The notes: generated from the letters alone by a model not told the origin. Positions 9,695-17,686 are shown, numbered from the stretch's first letter. The stretch: DNA of 64,000 nt from M0108 sp963841065 (GCA_963841065.1 CAWJBI010000049.1:1-64000), one strand, 5' to 3'. Numbers and translations: made by a program.

Positions 9695-10113
9695 GCGAGA
9701 TGATGCGCCTCACCTACACCTACGACGGCGACACCCTCGGCGCCTGGCGCACGGTGAACGACCAGCAGGAACAGGTAAAACTCCGGCTGGCCTTCATCGA
9801 CGCCCCGGAGATCGCGCAAGGGATCTGGGGCATCCGCGCCCGGTCCTACCTGCGAACGCTCCTCTACGTCAACGAGTCCATCGCCGTCAATTTCCACGGC
9901 TACGACAAATACGGCCGCCTCATCGCCGAGGTCCTGCGCACCCGCGATTACGGCAACCTCGGCCTGCGGCTGGTCCTCGGCGGCTATGCCGCCCTCTGGA
10001 TGTGCCCATCCACCCAGCCGGCCTACCATGCCGCCCAAGCCATCGCCAAGGCCAAGCGCGCCGGCATCTGGGCCAGCCCGGGCCTCCACCAAACCCCCTG
10101 GTTATACCGATGA
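9691..10113 (+). CDS. Staphylococcal-nuclease-like (thermonuclease) protein
   Basis: 140 residues with the SNase core: YDGDT at residues 10-14, LRLAFIDAPE (the family's first catalytic Arg and Glu) and YGRLIAEVL (second catalytic Arg). There is no signal peptide, unlike the second SNase gene at 17896. It would be a cytoplasmic or virion-associated DNase/RNase. The start overlaps the chimeric ORF and the stop overlaps the next gene (ATGA), so it belongs to the late phage operon. Confidence 0.78.
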   Translation: MSEMMRLTYTYDGDTLGAWRTVNDQQEQVKLRLAFIDAPEIAQGIWGIRARSYLRTLLYVNESIAVNFHGYDKYGRLIAEVLRTRDYGNLGLRLVLGGYAALWMCPSTQPAYHAAQAIAKAKRAGIWASPGLHQTPWLYR

Positions 10114-10427
10114 CGCCACCCCTCCTCGATGACTTGGGCGACTTCCACGAGCCCTATCGCGACACCGTTGCCTACCGCATCGGCAACGAGGTCCACCGCC
10201 ACACCACCCGCCTCGAAGTGCTGGAGGCCAGCCTGAACCACGCCATCGCGGAGCATGAAGTCATCACCCGCAACATCAATCAACTCTGCGAGCGCTTCCA
10301 ACACCACGAAGAGGAGCAGCACACCGCCCAGCACAAGCTCATGGTCATCATCATCCTCACCCTGCTGTCCGCGACCGGCGGTCTCATCGTCCTGACCGTC
10401 CAATCCCTGGTCTCCATCGCGAAATAG
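10110..10427 (+). CDS. Phage coiled-coil protein with C-terminal transmembrane helix
   Basis: 105 residues. A helical, heptad-like region (NEVHRHTTRLEVLEASLNHA, NINQLCERFQHHEEEQH) is followed by one membrane helix (MVIIILTLLSATGGLIVLTV) and a short tail. The topology fits a spanin-like or tail-anchored phage protein. Parts of this gene recur at 11149-11217 (middle), 12598-12717 (3' end) and 15193-15293 (3' end), each next to inserted cassette material. The start is set by the ATGA overlap with the nuclease gene. Confidence 0.65.
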   Translation: MTPPLLDDLGDFHEPYRDTVAYRIGNEVHRHTTRLEVLEASLNHAIAEHEVITRNINQLCERFQHHEEEQHTAQHKLMVIIILTLLSATGGLIVLTVQSLVSIAK

Positions 10428-10547
10428 GACACCAGGCGGGCAAATATCCGGGCTAGGCTCCCGGCTATGCCGTAGTATTAACCCTATCCACTGCCGAGAT
10501 GGGTGCGAGTCAAGCCCCGGGTCGAGGTCACGCGAGGCCATCAGCCG

Positions 10548-10772
10548 ATGAACACAGCCCCCAGAATCACCATCGACCCCCATGTCTGCGGTGGCAGACC
10601 CTGTATCCGCGGACTCCGGATCCGGGTGACCGACCTCCTGGCGATGCTCGCCGCCGGCGCCACCCAGGAGGAGATTCTGGAAGACTTTCCCTACCTGGAA
10701 GCCGCGGATATCGCGGCGGCACTAGCCTTCGCCGCCCACCAGACCGACCACCCCATCCTGCGGGTTGCCTGA
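10548..10772 (+). CDS. DUF433-family antitoxin (VapB45-like)
   Basis: 74 residues with the DUF433 signature ITIDPHVCGGRPCIRGLRI, followed by a helix-turn-helix-like segment (RVTDLLAMLAAGATQEEILE) and DFPYLEAADIAAALAFA. The start MNTAPR was chosen over the in-frame Met at 10503 because DUF433 proteins begin near this point. A DUF5615-type gene starts 4 bp downstream, the usual type II toxin-antitoxin arrangement in which the antitoxin neutralises the PIN-like toxin and represses the operon. Confidence 0.85.
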   Translation: MNTAPRITIDPHVCGGRPCIRGLRIRVTDLLAMLAAGATQEEILEDFPYLEAADIAAALAFAAHQTDHPILRVA

Positions 10773-10775
10773 GCG

Positions 10776-11129
10776 GTGCGCTTTCTGGTCGATGCCCAAC
10801 TCCCGCCGGCTCTGGCGCGCTGGTTATCGGCGCGGGGCCATGAGGCGACGCATGTGCTCGATCATGGCCTCCTGGAGGCCAGGGATGCTGCGATCTGGGC
10901 CGAGGCCCAACGCCGGGGTGCGGTCCTCATCTCCAAGGATGAGGACTTTGTCCATTTGCGGACCACCCTGGCAGATGGACCTGCCTTGATTTGGGTCCGT
11001 ATCGGCAATACCACGCGCCGTGAATTATTGGACGGGTTCACCCAACTTATGCCTGCCATCGAGACAGCACTGATGCAGGGCGAGCAGCTCATTGAGATTA
11101 CGGCCCCACCGGCAGGGCGATTCGAATAA
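10776..11129 (+). CDS. DUF5615 PIN-like toxin
   Basis: 117 residues from a GTG start 4 bp after the antitoxin. Motifs: MRFLVDAQLPPALARWL (catalytic Asp in FLVDAQLP), HEATHVLDHGL, DAAIWAEAQRRGAVLISKDEDF (second acidic cluster) and GPALIWVRIGNT. This is the DUF5615/Mut7-C-like PIN ribonuclease pattern. Paired with DUF433 it forms a VapBC45-like module. It lies between the intact phage coiled-coil gene and a fragment of the same gene, so the pair looks inserted. Confidence 0.85.
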   Translation: MRFLVDAQLPPALARWLSARGHEATHVLDHGLLEARDAAIWAEAQRRGAVLISKDEDFVHLRTTLADGPALIWVRIGNTTRRELLDGFTQLMPAIETALMQGEQLIEITAPPAGRFE

Positions 11130-11148
11130 TTGGGTTGCCACCACCTAG

Positions 11149-11217
11149 CCATCAGCGAGCACGACATCATCACCGGCAACGTCAGCCGCCTCGAAGAACA
11201 TTGCCGGCGCCATGAGG
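11149..11217 (+). pseudogene. Fragment of the 10110 coiled-coil gene (middle part)
   Basis: The DNA encodes AISEHDIITGNVSRLEEHCRRHE, which matches AIAEHEVITRNINQLCERFQHHE of the intact gene at 10243-10312. It stops at GAGGTT, immediately before the first gene cassette. The copy is diverged rather than recent, so it came from a related phage or an old duplication. Confidence 0.6.
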
Positions 11218-11223
11218 TTGCAT

Positions 11224-11724
11224 ATGAGCAACGAAGACGCTCTCCGCCTTCCTGTCGTCTCGCTCGGTGCTGAGTTTCTCGTCATCGGCCACCTTATGAG
11301 AAGAAATGTTCTCGCTTACAAGGCGCCACCGAATAACGAAGGCTACGACCTTATCTGCATCCACCCGGACCCGCGCCGCACCGTCGAGCCCGTGCGTGTT
11401 CAGGTCAAGAGCCGCTATCAGACGGACTGCGATCGTGCCTTTCCGGTAAAGGAGCGCACCTTCGCAGCCTTCGACTTCCTCATCATTGCGTTCCTAAACA
11501 TCGGCTACTTCTATCGGAAGCGTCCAGCCCGAGAGGGACTCTGCGATCCCGAGTTCTACACACTTCCGCGGGACTTCATCAAGGAACACCACACGGTCGT
11601 GGCCTCGGGTTGGGAGAAGGTAAAGACCAGGCACCTCGACCTCGAGCCCTTCAAGAATGAACTCGGATTCGATCTTATCGCTGCCGCCCTTGGCGTCCCC
11701 TACCCAAGCCGGCCCAGTGCCTAA
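11224..11724 (+). CDS. PD-(D/E)XK nuclease-like cassette protein
   Basis: 166 residues. GAEFLVIGHLMRRN, then NNEGYDLICIHPD and VRVQVKSR give the D...Q-x-K pattern of a PD-(D/E)XK nuclease core; the rest (FDFLIIAFLNIGYF, EFYTLPRDFIKEH) fits that fold. The start at 11224 has GAGG 8 bases upstream; the in-frame ATG at 11212 is less likely. The stop codon TAA lies inside the core of the following attC site, as is common in integron cassettes. Biological target unknown. Confidence 0.65.
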   Translation: MSNEDALRLPVVSLGAEFLVIGHLMRRNVLAYKAPPNNEGYDLICIHPDPRRTVEPVRVQVKSRYQTDCDRAFPVKERTFAAFDFLIIAFLNIGYFYRKRPAREGLCDPEFYTLPRDFIKEHHTVVASGWEKVKTRHLDLEPFKNELGFDLIAAALGVPYPSRPSA

Positions 11725-11778
11725 CCCGGCGGTCAAGCGACCTCGCTTGCGCTCGCCGCTTACCGCCGGCCGTTAACT
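11719..11778 (+). other. Integron attC recombination site 1
   Basis: The left core is GCCTAAC (11719-11725, matches RYYYAAC) and the right core is GTTAACT (11772-11778, near GTTRRRY). Between them CCGGCGGT-c-AAGCG pairs with CGCTTACCGCCGG, leaving one extrahelical C that marks the bottom strand for integrase recognition. A central hairpin-forming spacer separates the arms. Total length is 60 bp, the classic 59-base-element size. The stop of the upstream ORF lies in the left core. Confidence 0.85.
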
Positions 11779-11801
11779 TTGACAACTCGGAGTGCCGCGC
11801 C

Positions 11802-12470
11802 TTGAGCAAAATTTACATTCCAACTTCAAGCGCGGAGCAATGGGCGGAATTTCTCGCGGAGCCGGTCAAGCAGTGGCGTCAGGGGTATTCTGCCCGCACG
11901 CTAGCCTATGCGTGGCAAGAGGCTAATGGTTTTCCCGCCGAGGTTGGATCTGTTTTGGCGTCGGTTTTCCCATCGGCAGAGCTGCTGCTGGCCTTGCCAG
12001 AGCACAAGGTGCCACTGCCGGGTGGTGCGCGATCATCGCAAAACGACATCTGGATGCTCGCCCGCTCCGAAAATCAGCTCATTTCCATGGCCGTAGAAGG
12101 CAAAGTGTCAGAGCCATTCGGCCCGACCGTGCAGGAGTGGCAAACAGAGTCCAGCCCTGGCAAAGTCAAGCGCCTGGCATACATCCTGTCTTTGCTCGGC
12201 CTGTCCTCCATTCCAGACACTACCCGTTACCAACTGCTGCATCGCACGGCATCGGCAATCATTGAGGCTCGGCGCTATAACGCGGCCCATGCGGTCATGC
12301 TGGTTCATTCGTTTAGCCAGTCCAGTGAATGGTTCCAAGACTACGCGGCGTTTGTTTCACTCATGGGCGGTAGCGCAACAGAAGATAGGATGATTTCTGT
12401 TGGCTCACGTTCTGGCGTCTCGCTTCATCTGGCATGGGTGCGCGGTAATACTCACTACCTTTCGAAATAG
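11802..12470 (+). CDS. Cassette protein resembling DUF6946
   Basis: 222 residues from a TTG start soon after attC1. Recognisable segments are IPTSSAEQWAEFLAEP, GYSARTLAYAWQEANG, PEHKVPLPGGARSSQNDIW, VEGKVSEPFGPTVQEW and YQLLHRTASAIIEARRYNA. I recall these as a widespread uncharacterised family with a possible nuclease-like V-E-G-K core, here called DUF6946-like. It is the second cassette ORF; a left-half attC follows its stop. Role unknown. Confidence 0.6.
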   Translation: MSKIYIPTSSAEQWAEFLAEPVKQWRQGYSARTLAYAWQEANGFPAEVGSVLASVFPSAELLLALPEHKVPLPGGARSSQNDIWMLARSENQLISMAVEGKVSEPFGPTVQEWQTESSPGKVKRLAYILSLLGLSSIPDTTRYQLLHRTASAIIEARRYNAAHAVMLVHSFSQSSEWFQDYAAFVSLMGGSATEDRMISVGSRSGVSLHLAWVRGNTHYLSK

Positions 12471-12482
12471 CTCGCTGCCAAG

Positions 12483-12540
12483 GGCTAACATACGCCTTAA
12501 GAACGAGCGCACGCCACCGGCGTGGTGCTAACTTGAAAGG
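12483..12540 (+). other. Truncated attC-like site 2
   Basis: GGCTAAC followed by ATACGCCTTAAG and AACGAGCGCACGCC looks like the left half and the start of the spacer of an attC. The wording AACGAGCGCACGCC resembles the spacer of attC3 (GAGCGAGCGCGCGCC). The expected right arm and GTTRRRY core are missing, and the sequence passes into phage-gene-derived DNA. The site is probably inactive. Confidence 0.5.
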
Positions 12541-12597
12541 GCATCAGGGGTGGGCTCCGCTATAGGCTTCACGCTAGGCCGCTTCGTGCCATCCTCG

Positions 12598-12717
12598 TGT
12601 GCTTCGGTTTCCAGCAACCAACGCAAACTGCTCGGCTTCATCATTCCCACCTTGCTCTCCGCCACGGGCGACTTAATCGTCCTGACCGTCCAATCCCTGG
12701 TCTCCATCGCGAAATAG
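12598..12717 (+). pseudogene. 3' fragment of the coiled-coil/TM phage gene
   Basis: Encodes ASVSSNQRKLLGFIIPTLL, then SATGDLIVLTVQSLVSIAK and a stop: the membrane helix and end of the 10110 protein. The last ~85 bp match 10347-10431 closely, through the shared TAGGAC after the stop. The segment upstream (from about 12598) is shared instead with the copy at 15193. It has no start codon of its own that fits. Confidence 0.65.
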
Positions 12718-12726
12718 GACCCCGGA

Positions 12727-12757
12727 GGGGGGAGGGGGGATATAGGGGGGAGGGGGG
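12727..12757 (+). other. Potential G-quadruplex
   Basis: Four runs of six G (12727-12732, 12734-12739, 12745-12750, 12752-12757) are separated by loops of 1, 5 and 1 bases. The spacing fits an intramolecular G-quadruplex on the plus strand. It lies just after the phage gene fragment and about 60 bp before the small ORF at 12818. Confidence 0.5.
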
Positions 12758-12817
12758 CAGGTAACGGATGGCCATGTTTGGGCCTGTAGGTGTCCGTACA
12801 CATGAGGGAATGAAACA

Positions 12818-13006
12818 ATGGGCAGGAAACGGAAGAAATTACGCGCCGGGAAGCCCAATCACCGACCGAAAACCCATCGCTGTCCAGCACCGGACCGCAC
12901 CCCTGGCGACCGGGAGACCCTGGACCGCTGGCTCACCCCCGCCCGGGCCGCCATCATGACGCAGACCCGGTACCTCGATGATGATTGGCCGTCCCACTGG
13001 ACCTAG
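12818..13006 (+). CDS. Small basic hypothetical protein
   Basis: 62 residues, MGRKRKKLRAGKPNHRPKTH at the start, strongly basic, then an acidic end (TRYLDDDWPSHW). No known domain recognised. It overlaps the next ORF by 29 bp. It follows the 3' fragment of the coiled-coil phage gene, and is likely part of the same phage late segment. Moderate evidence only. Confidence 0.4.
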   Translation: MGRKRKKLRAGKPNHRPKTHRCPAPDRTPGDRETLDRWLTPARAAIMTQTRYLDDDWPSHWT

Positions 13007-13181
13007 ACGCCTGCCGACGGTGGCGACGCTGACCCTGGCCGGCCTGTTGACGGCCTGCGCCTGTCGCCCGGATGCGGCCCTCCACCAGAAGCCGACGGGG
13101 CTGTCCGACCTGCCTGAATCGCTGCTCGTCGGCATCGCCTGTCGCGAGATCCTCCCGCCACCGCGCGAGCCGAGACCGTGA
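12978..13181 (+). CDS. Small phage lipoprotein, Rz1-like candidate
   Basis: 67 residues. A short basic N-terminus (RPTGPRRLP), a hydrophobic stretch (TVATLTLAGLLTACAC) and a lipobox (LLTAC) predict a lipoprotein. The Pro-rich end (REILPPPREPRP) recalls outer-membrane spanin subunits. Position after a coiled-coil/TM gene copy fits an i-spanin/o-spanin pair, but homology was not recognised. The stop overlaps the next start (GTGA). Confidence 0.5.
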   Translation: MMIGRPTGPRRLPTVATLTLAGLLTACACRPDAALHQKPTGLSDLPESLLVGIACREILPPPREPRP

Positions 13182-13291
13182 CGCCTGACCGCGTCTCGCC
13201 CTGCACCTGGAACGCTTACGTTAAACGTGGCACCGGCCGGGACGCCTGGCTGCCGATGGCCCGGAACGGTCATTTATTGACGGGACCGTGA
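13178..13291 (+). CDS. 37-residue phage ORF sharing the PCTWNAYV motif
   Basis: Starts with GTG overlapping the preceding stop. It contains SPCTWNAYVKRGTGRDAWLP. The same PCTWNAYV-x-RG block is fused directly to the coiled-coil gene fragment at 15290-15320, where it is followed by a longer helical tail. This suggests a conserved phage ORF that is truncated here after about 37 codons. Confidence 0.4.
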   Translation: MTPDRVSPCTWNAYVKRGTGRDAWLPMARNGHLLTGP

Positions 13292-13492
13292 TCTAAATCA
13301 AAGGATGGCCCTTGCGCCGCCTTGACGCGCTGGAAACACGGCGAGCAAGGTAGTTACACTTGGTCCGTTACCTGAAAGAAGGATCTCGCGGTCGCCGCCG
13401 CCGTCAGACGCGGCAGAAAACCTGCGGCCCGGCGGGGCGGATGGTTGCCAGGGCGCTGACCGGCGGGTTTGGCTGAGCGGCTCAATTCTATC

Positions 13493-13559
13493 TAGTACCC
13501 CAGCGGCCCGTTCCAGCCTAGTGCAAGAGCGGCCCATCTCAACCTAGAACACGTTATGT
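13493..13559 (+). other. Cassette leader (attI-like), copy A
   Basis: Begins TAGTACCCCAGCGGCCCGT and ends GAACACGTTATGT. A related sequence lies at 23037-23127. The two right ends (13531-13555 and 23099-23123) match at 20 of 25 positions and all five differences are transitions. Both end in GTT and both precede cassette-like genes, as expected for the right side of an attI or attC site. An attI role is inferred. Confidence 0.45.
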
Positions 13560-13634
13560 GCAGAGAAGCGTCTATTGAAATCCGATAGGGTATCGGTTGA
13601 TAAAAGTAATTAAATATATCTGGAGGAAACCAGA

Positions 13635-14314
13635 ATGAATACAAATGCCGTATGCTGGTTTGAAATCTATAGTGGATTCAAGATATGCCAACGCGCTAAA
13701 GCTTTCGACCGGATTCAGCGACTCCTGATCGAGTCTCTTGCGTCAATAAAGATTCCATCAGTCCTTCAAAGCAAGAGAAGCGAACGCAACCAAGCATTAG
13801 GCAACTACGCGCTTACTCTCGAGGAGCAGAAACCATTATATAAAATGATGAGATATCACACATGTCTGAAGTCATGCGTCGGCAGATCGCGAATGGCGGA
13901 AGAATCGAAATCGAGGTGCTAAATGATGCTATTTCTCGATCATGGCCAGTAATGGAATCGGCGCATCAGCGGGTTGGCGAGGCAACTCTTCGCGATGCTC
14001 TGATCGAATCAGCGAAGCCTCTTTCGCCGAATCACGCCTCGACAATCGGGCGGCCTAGGGTGCTTCTCGACAACTGGCGCAGCTTGGATATTGGGAAAGC
14101 TCGTAATACCCTCACCGCCAAGTATGGCAGATCAACTAACCGCGCCAGTCCAACGCTATCAAGCTCGAATACTGGAAACCTCCAAACAAGGCAGAGAACT
14201 GTATTCGTGAGCTTGCGCAGATCGCACAATGAAAACAGCGATGGTGTCAACTCGCGATGGGGTCAGGTCTTGCAATCGGGCTTTTCCGCGCGCCTCGTGT
14301 CGCCACTTGGATGA
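13635..14314 (+). pseudogene. Degenerate cassette gene (VOC-like start, then unrecognised)
   Basis: After TCTGGAGGAAACC (good ribosome site) the frame reads MNTNAVCWFEIYSGFKICQR then AKAFDR. This resembles the start of glyoxalase/VOC proteins (x-N-x-x-x-WFEIxV-x-D-x-x-RAKAFY) but soon loses similarity. A second open frame from 13862 (MSEVMRRQIANGGRIEIEVL) has no recognised family. Base composition is lower in GC than the surroundings (GAATACAAATGCCGTATGC-like), typical of captured cassettes. Treated as one broken cassette; low certainty. Confidence 0.35.
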
Positions 14315-14367
14315 GGCACCTCGCCGGCCGTATGTCGAAAGTCACGTTTAGCAACCAGAAAGCGATT

Positions 14368-14463
14368 GCCTAACGAACGCCCAAAGAGCGAGCGCGCGCC
14401 ATCGGGCTCGAGCTGGTTTGCAGGGTCCGTGTAGCGCGCGCCGCCTTGGGCTAAGCGTTAGGT
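14368..14463 (+). other. Integron attC recombination site 3
   Basis: The left core GCCTAAC (14368-14374) and right core GTTAGGT (14457-14463) both fit consensus. Arms CGAACGCCCAA and TTGGGCTAAGCG pair with small bulges. A 50-bp spacer contains GCGCGCGCC and GCGCGCGCC-like complementary stretches. Length 96 bp is within the normal range. It separates the degenerate cassette from the TMEM175-like cassette and is the clearest attC in the window. Confidence 0.9.
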
Positions 14464-14502
14464 TTCTTCGCGCAATTTCACTTTTCTGACAGGGGATGAT
14501 TT

Positions 14503-15087
14503 ATGGGGAAAACCCGTCTTGAAGCGTTCAGTGATGGTGTCATTGCCATCATCATCACCATCATGGTGCTCGAAATGAAAGTGCCTCACGGGGAAACAGT
14601 TGATGCCTTGTTACCCCTGTTCCCCGTTTTTCTCAGCTACATTCTTAGCTTTGTCTATGTCGGTATCTACTGGAATAACCACCATCACATGTTGCATACC
14701 GTAAAGCGGGTTTCTGGTTCTGTTCTTTGGGCAAATCTACATCTGCTTTTCTGGCTTTCACTTTTCCCCTTCGCTACCGGCTGGCTTGGCGAAAGCCACT
14801 TCGCTGCATTACCCAGCGCCCTTTACGGCATGGTTCTACTGATGGCCGCTTGTGCCTATTTCATACTTCAGCATGCAATCATTTCTTCTGAGGGAGAGAA
14901 ATCCCTACTCAAGGCTGCCGTGGGTCAAGATAGGAAAGGCAAAGCCTCATTGGTGCTCTACGTCATCGCAGTAATTGTGGCTTTTTGGCTTACTTGGGTT
15001 GCACAGCTAATTTATATCGCCGTTGCAATAATGTGGCTTATTCCTGACCGACGCATCGAGAATGCCCTTCAAGAGAGCGAAACCTAA
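14503..15087 (+). CDS. TMEM175/DUF1211-type potassium-channel-like membrane protein
   Basis: 194 residues. The N-terminal helix holds the family motif R-x-EAFSDGVIAI (here TRLEAFSDGVIAIIITIMVL). About six membrane segments follow (FLSYILSFVYVGIYW, LHLLFWLSLFPFATGW, SALYGMVLLMAACAYFIL, LVLYVIAVIVAFWLTW, IYIAVAIMWLI) with a His cluster (NNHHHM). Bacterial members are tetrameric K+ leak channels. It is an integron cassette: attC3 lies 40 bp upstream and the TAA stop sits in the left core of attC4. GC content is visibly lower than the phage genes. Confidence 0.82.
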   Translation: MGKTRLEAFSDGVIAIIITIMVLEMKVPHGETVDALLPLFPVFLSYILSFVYVGIYWNNHHHMLHTVKRVSGSVLWANLHLLFWLSLFPFATGWLGESHFAALPSALYGMVLLMAACAYFILQHAIISSEGEKSLLKAAVGQDRKGKASLVLYVIAVIVAFWLTWVAQLIYIAVAIMWLIPDRRIENALQESET

Positions 15088-15148
15088 CCCATCATTCGAG
15101 CGGACCTGCGCGAAAAGCCGCGCGGGCCGCTCAATTCAGACGTTATCG
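15082..15148 (+). other. Integron attC recombination site 4
   Basis: The left core ACCTAAC (15082-15088) contains the TAA stop of the upstream ORF, and the right core is GTTATCG (15142-15148, imperfect). Inside, GAGCGG-CC-GCGCG pairs with CGCGCGGGCCGCTC around an AAAAG loop. Length 67 bp. It is the last site of the array; phage-derived sequence resumes about 40 bp later. Confidence 0.82.
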
Positions 15149-15192
15149 GGCCGGGCAAAGGTAACGCCAGGCCGCCTCATTGCATCCGCGCG

Positions 15193-15451
15193 CGCTTCGG
15201 TTTCCAGCAACCAACGCCTACCGCGCGGCTTCATCATCCTCACACTGCTCTCCGCCACCGGCGGTTTAATCGTCCTGACCGTCCAATCCCTGCCCTGCAC
15301 CTGGAATGCCTACGTCGAACGCGGCCCCAGCCTGGAGGAGCTACGCCGACGGCTGGCCGAGGTCCCCGACCACTGGCGCGAGCAGGTACGCCGGCACGTC
15401 GCCTGCAACTTCCGCTTGCGAGCCCAGACGCACCGGGACCGCCCCGCTTGA
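15193..15451 (+). pseudogene. Fused phage gene remnants (TM end joined to PCTWNAYV ORF)
   Basis: Reads ASVSSNQRLPRGFIILTLL, SATGGLIVLTVQSL and then directly PCTWNAYVERGPSLEELRRR and a basic helical end (EQVRRHVACNFRLRAQTHR). The first part matches the copy at 12598; the second matches the ORF at 13178. At the join both parents carry CCCTG (12694-12698 and 13199-13203), so a deletion between 5-bp repeats explains the fusion. An open frame runs back through attC4 to 15062, but that part is attC sequence. Confidence 0.55.
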
Positions 15452-17640
15452 ATCGAGCCCTCTGAGCCCAGTTCGCAACCCGCAGCCCCGCTTGCGCTGG
15501 CCCACGGCGCCCCCCGTGCCTCGTTCCTCGGCACCAGGGGCTTGCGGGCCAGCACTGCGCTCCATGCCCCTTGCCAGCCCCTCAGGCTTTGTGGTCGGGC
15601 CTGTCCTGCCCCGTGCAATTCGCCCTGCCCGTCGCGCTTTGTCCCAAATCGCCACGGCCAGGGCGGCACGGGTCAGGCCAGTCCCTCCACCTAAGATTTT
15701 GATTCCCCCCCTGCCCCCTCCGGGGGAGGTTGTGTGCCTTCGGCACGCTATTGATAGCCGTCCATGGCCCTGCGCGCGGGTCGCCGTGCAAGCCTGGGCC
15801 GGGCGGGCGCACGGTCGCTGCGCTCCCTGCCGGTAGGGAGGCGCCCGCCCGTCCCAGTCTTACCCAGCTCCCCCCGCTTGGCGCCCGCTCCCTGCGGGCA
15901 AGAGGCTAAGGTAACGGCGCGGGCAGAATAGCCCGCACCGTTGGCCCCAAGATTTAGAAGACGCTCACTGATAGGCCGGCGCAACTCCCGACCCCGCTTG
16001 CGCTGTCCCCCGGCGCCCCTCGCCCTTCGTACCTCAGGGCCAGGAGCTGGTGGGGCAGCACTGCGCTACATGCCCCTTGCCAGCGCCTGATGGCCTTGTG
16101 TTCGGCTCTGTCACGCGCCCTGCTATCCGCCCAGGGGTCGCGGCAAACGACGCCGCCACCCACGGCCGGGCAGGGCGCGCGCCAGGGCCTCACAACCTGA
16201 AGATTCGATTCTCCCCCCTGCCCCCCCGATGGGGGGGTGGTGGTCGGCCCCAAGGGGGCCTTCACCTGAAGAATCAGAGAGGCCGTCGCATCGTCCCGCC
16301 CACCGCCCGTCCCACCGGGCGCCACTCCCCCGGCTCGCGAAGCTCCGCAAGCTACGCTTCACTCGCCTCCTCCGTGTCGCCCGGGGTGCCAGGCGGTCGG
16401 CTGGTCCCTTCCCCGGTTCTGGCTCTGCGGTGTTGTTGGCTGCGCGCGCGGAATAGCGCGCCCAGCCAGGGCCTGAAGATTCCAGAGATAGTCGCACCTG
16501 GAGAGCACGTCGCGGGTGGCGGGCCCGCTTGCGCTGGCCGGTGCAGCGGCGCGGGCGGTGGTGCCCCTGGCCGGTGCGTCGCCGTCCGTGGCTGTGCACC
16601 GTCCAGACGGCACCTGTCCGCCCGCCCCGCCGCCCCGTCCAGCACGGCGCTCCTTCTCCCCTTGCTGGCGTTGTGCGGCTTGGTGGTGGGGCGGTCACGG
16701 GCCTTGCATCATCCCCCCCTGTCTGCGGCAAACGGCGCCGCAGTCAGGGCGGGGCAAGGCCCGCGCCCGCCCCACACTGGAGGATTTGAATCCCCCCCTT
16801 CCCCCCTCAGGGGGGCAAGGAGGGCCTGCGGCCCGCCATCGAAGCCATCCCTGGCGCTCGCCCCGGGCGCTGCGCTCGTCGCTGCGGCGGGGAGCCTCCT
16901 CCCCCGGTCGCAAAGCTGCGCTCCTGCGTCGCTTCGCTTCGCTCCCTCCGCCGTCGGCCCCCGCCTCCGCTCCTCACTCCGCGCCCACGGCTCGCCGTCC
17001 CGCTCCCGGCGGGAATACAGAGCTAGGGTTGGCAGCGCGGGCGGAATAGCCCGCACTGCACCTTATTCAAGAGATAGCCGTCCATGGCGGGCGGGCGTCC
17101 TGCCCGGTGTCCCGCCTGCGCCATCCATGGCTCCGGGCCAGGGCCTATGATTCAAGAGAAGTTCGCACCTGGACAGTCGGTCGGGGGGGCGGGTCCGCTT
17201 GCGCTGGCCTGCTGCGCCCACGGGCTTCGTCCCTCAGCCCCTGGGCTTGCTGGCCAGCACGGCGCTCCTGGCGGTCTGCTAGGCTTCAGGCTTTGCCGTC
17301 GGGCCGGGCACAGGGCTTGCGGGGGCTCCACGGTGGCGGCTACGCCCCCATCCGGGGCAGCCGCAAGCCCTGCGCCCGTCCCTCCCCGAGATTCCGCCGT
17401 CCTGGCTAGCACTCCGCGCCATCCTGGCTTGGGTTGTCACGGCTGATGATTCGATTCTCCCCCCTGCCCCCCCGCTGGGGGGGATGGGTCGATGACCTCT
17501 GCGCGGCTGGGGGTCTTGTTGGGCGCGCGGCACCCCTTTGCGTGCCGAGGTTCTTAAATATAAAAGTGAACAGCCGTGTCCGCCGGGGCACCGTGTTAGG
17601 CTGGCGTAACGGGATACCCCCTCCGCTGATTGGGGGTGCT
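15452..17640. repeat. Array of degenerate GC-rich noncoding repeat units
   Basis: No gene is visible: all frames are open because of high GC and none has a recognisable protein. Four units of roughly 500 bp recur (near 15470, 15980, 16510 and 17190). Each contains CCGCTTGCGCTGG, then CCAGCACGGCGCTCC or a close variant, and ends with a C-tract/G-tract hairpin (15693-15728, 16201-16240, 16782-16820, 17446-17485). Hairpins of the type GCGGGCGGAATAGCCCGC occur at about 15917, 16442 and 17036, and the word GATAGCCGTCCATGG at about 15753 and 17073. Confidence 0.6.
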
Positions 17641-17686
17641 GTGTTAGCAGGGATACCTCATAGACTGGTTCAAAGCCGGCGCCCGC

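Noticed and set aside
15062..15192. Open frame upstream of the fused phage remnant (start 15062) as coding sequence
   Set aside because: The translation across 15082-15148 is the attC site itself; coding is only plausible from about 15193.
15452..17150. Long open frames in several frames (e.g. 16050-17150 plus strand)
   Set aside because: High GC removes stop codons in all frames; no recognisable domains, no ribosome sites, and the region is made of noncoding repeats.
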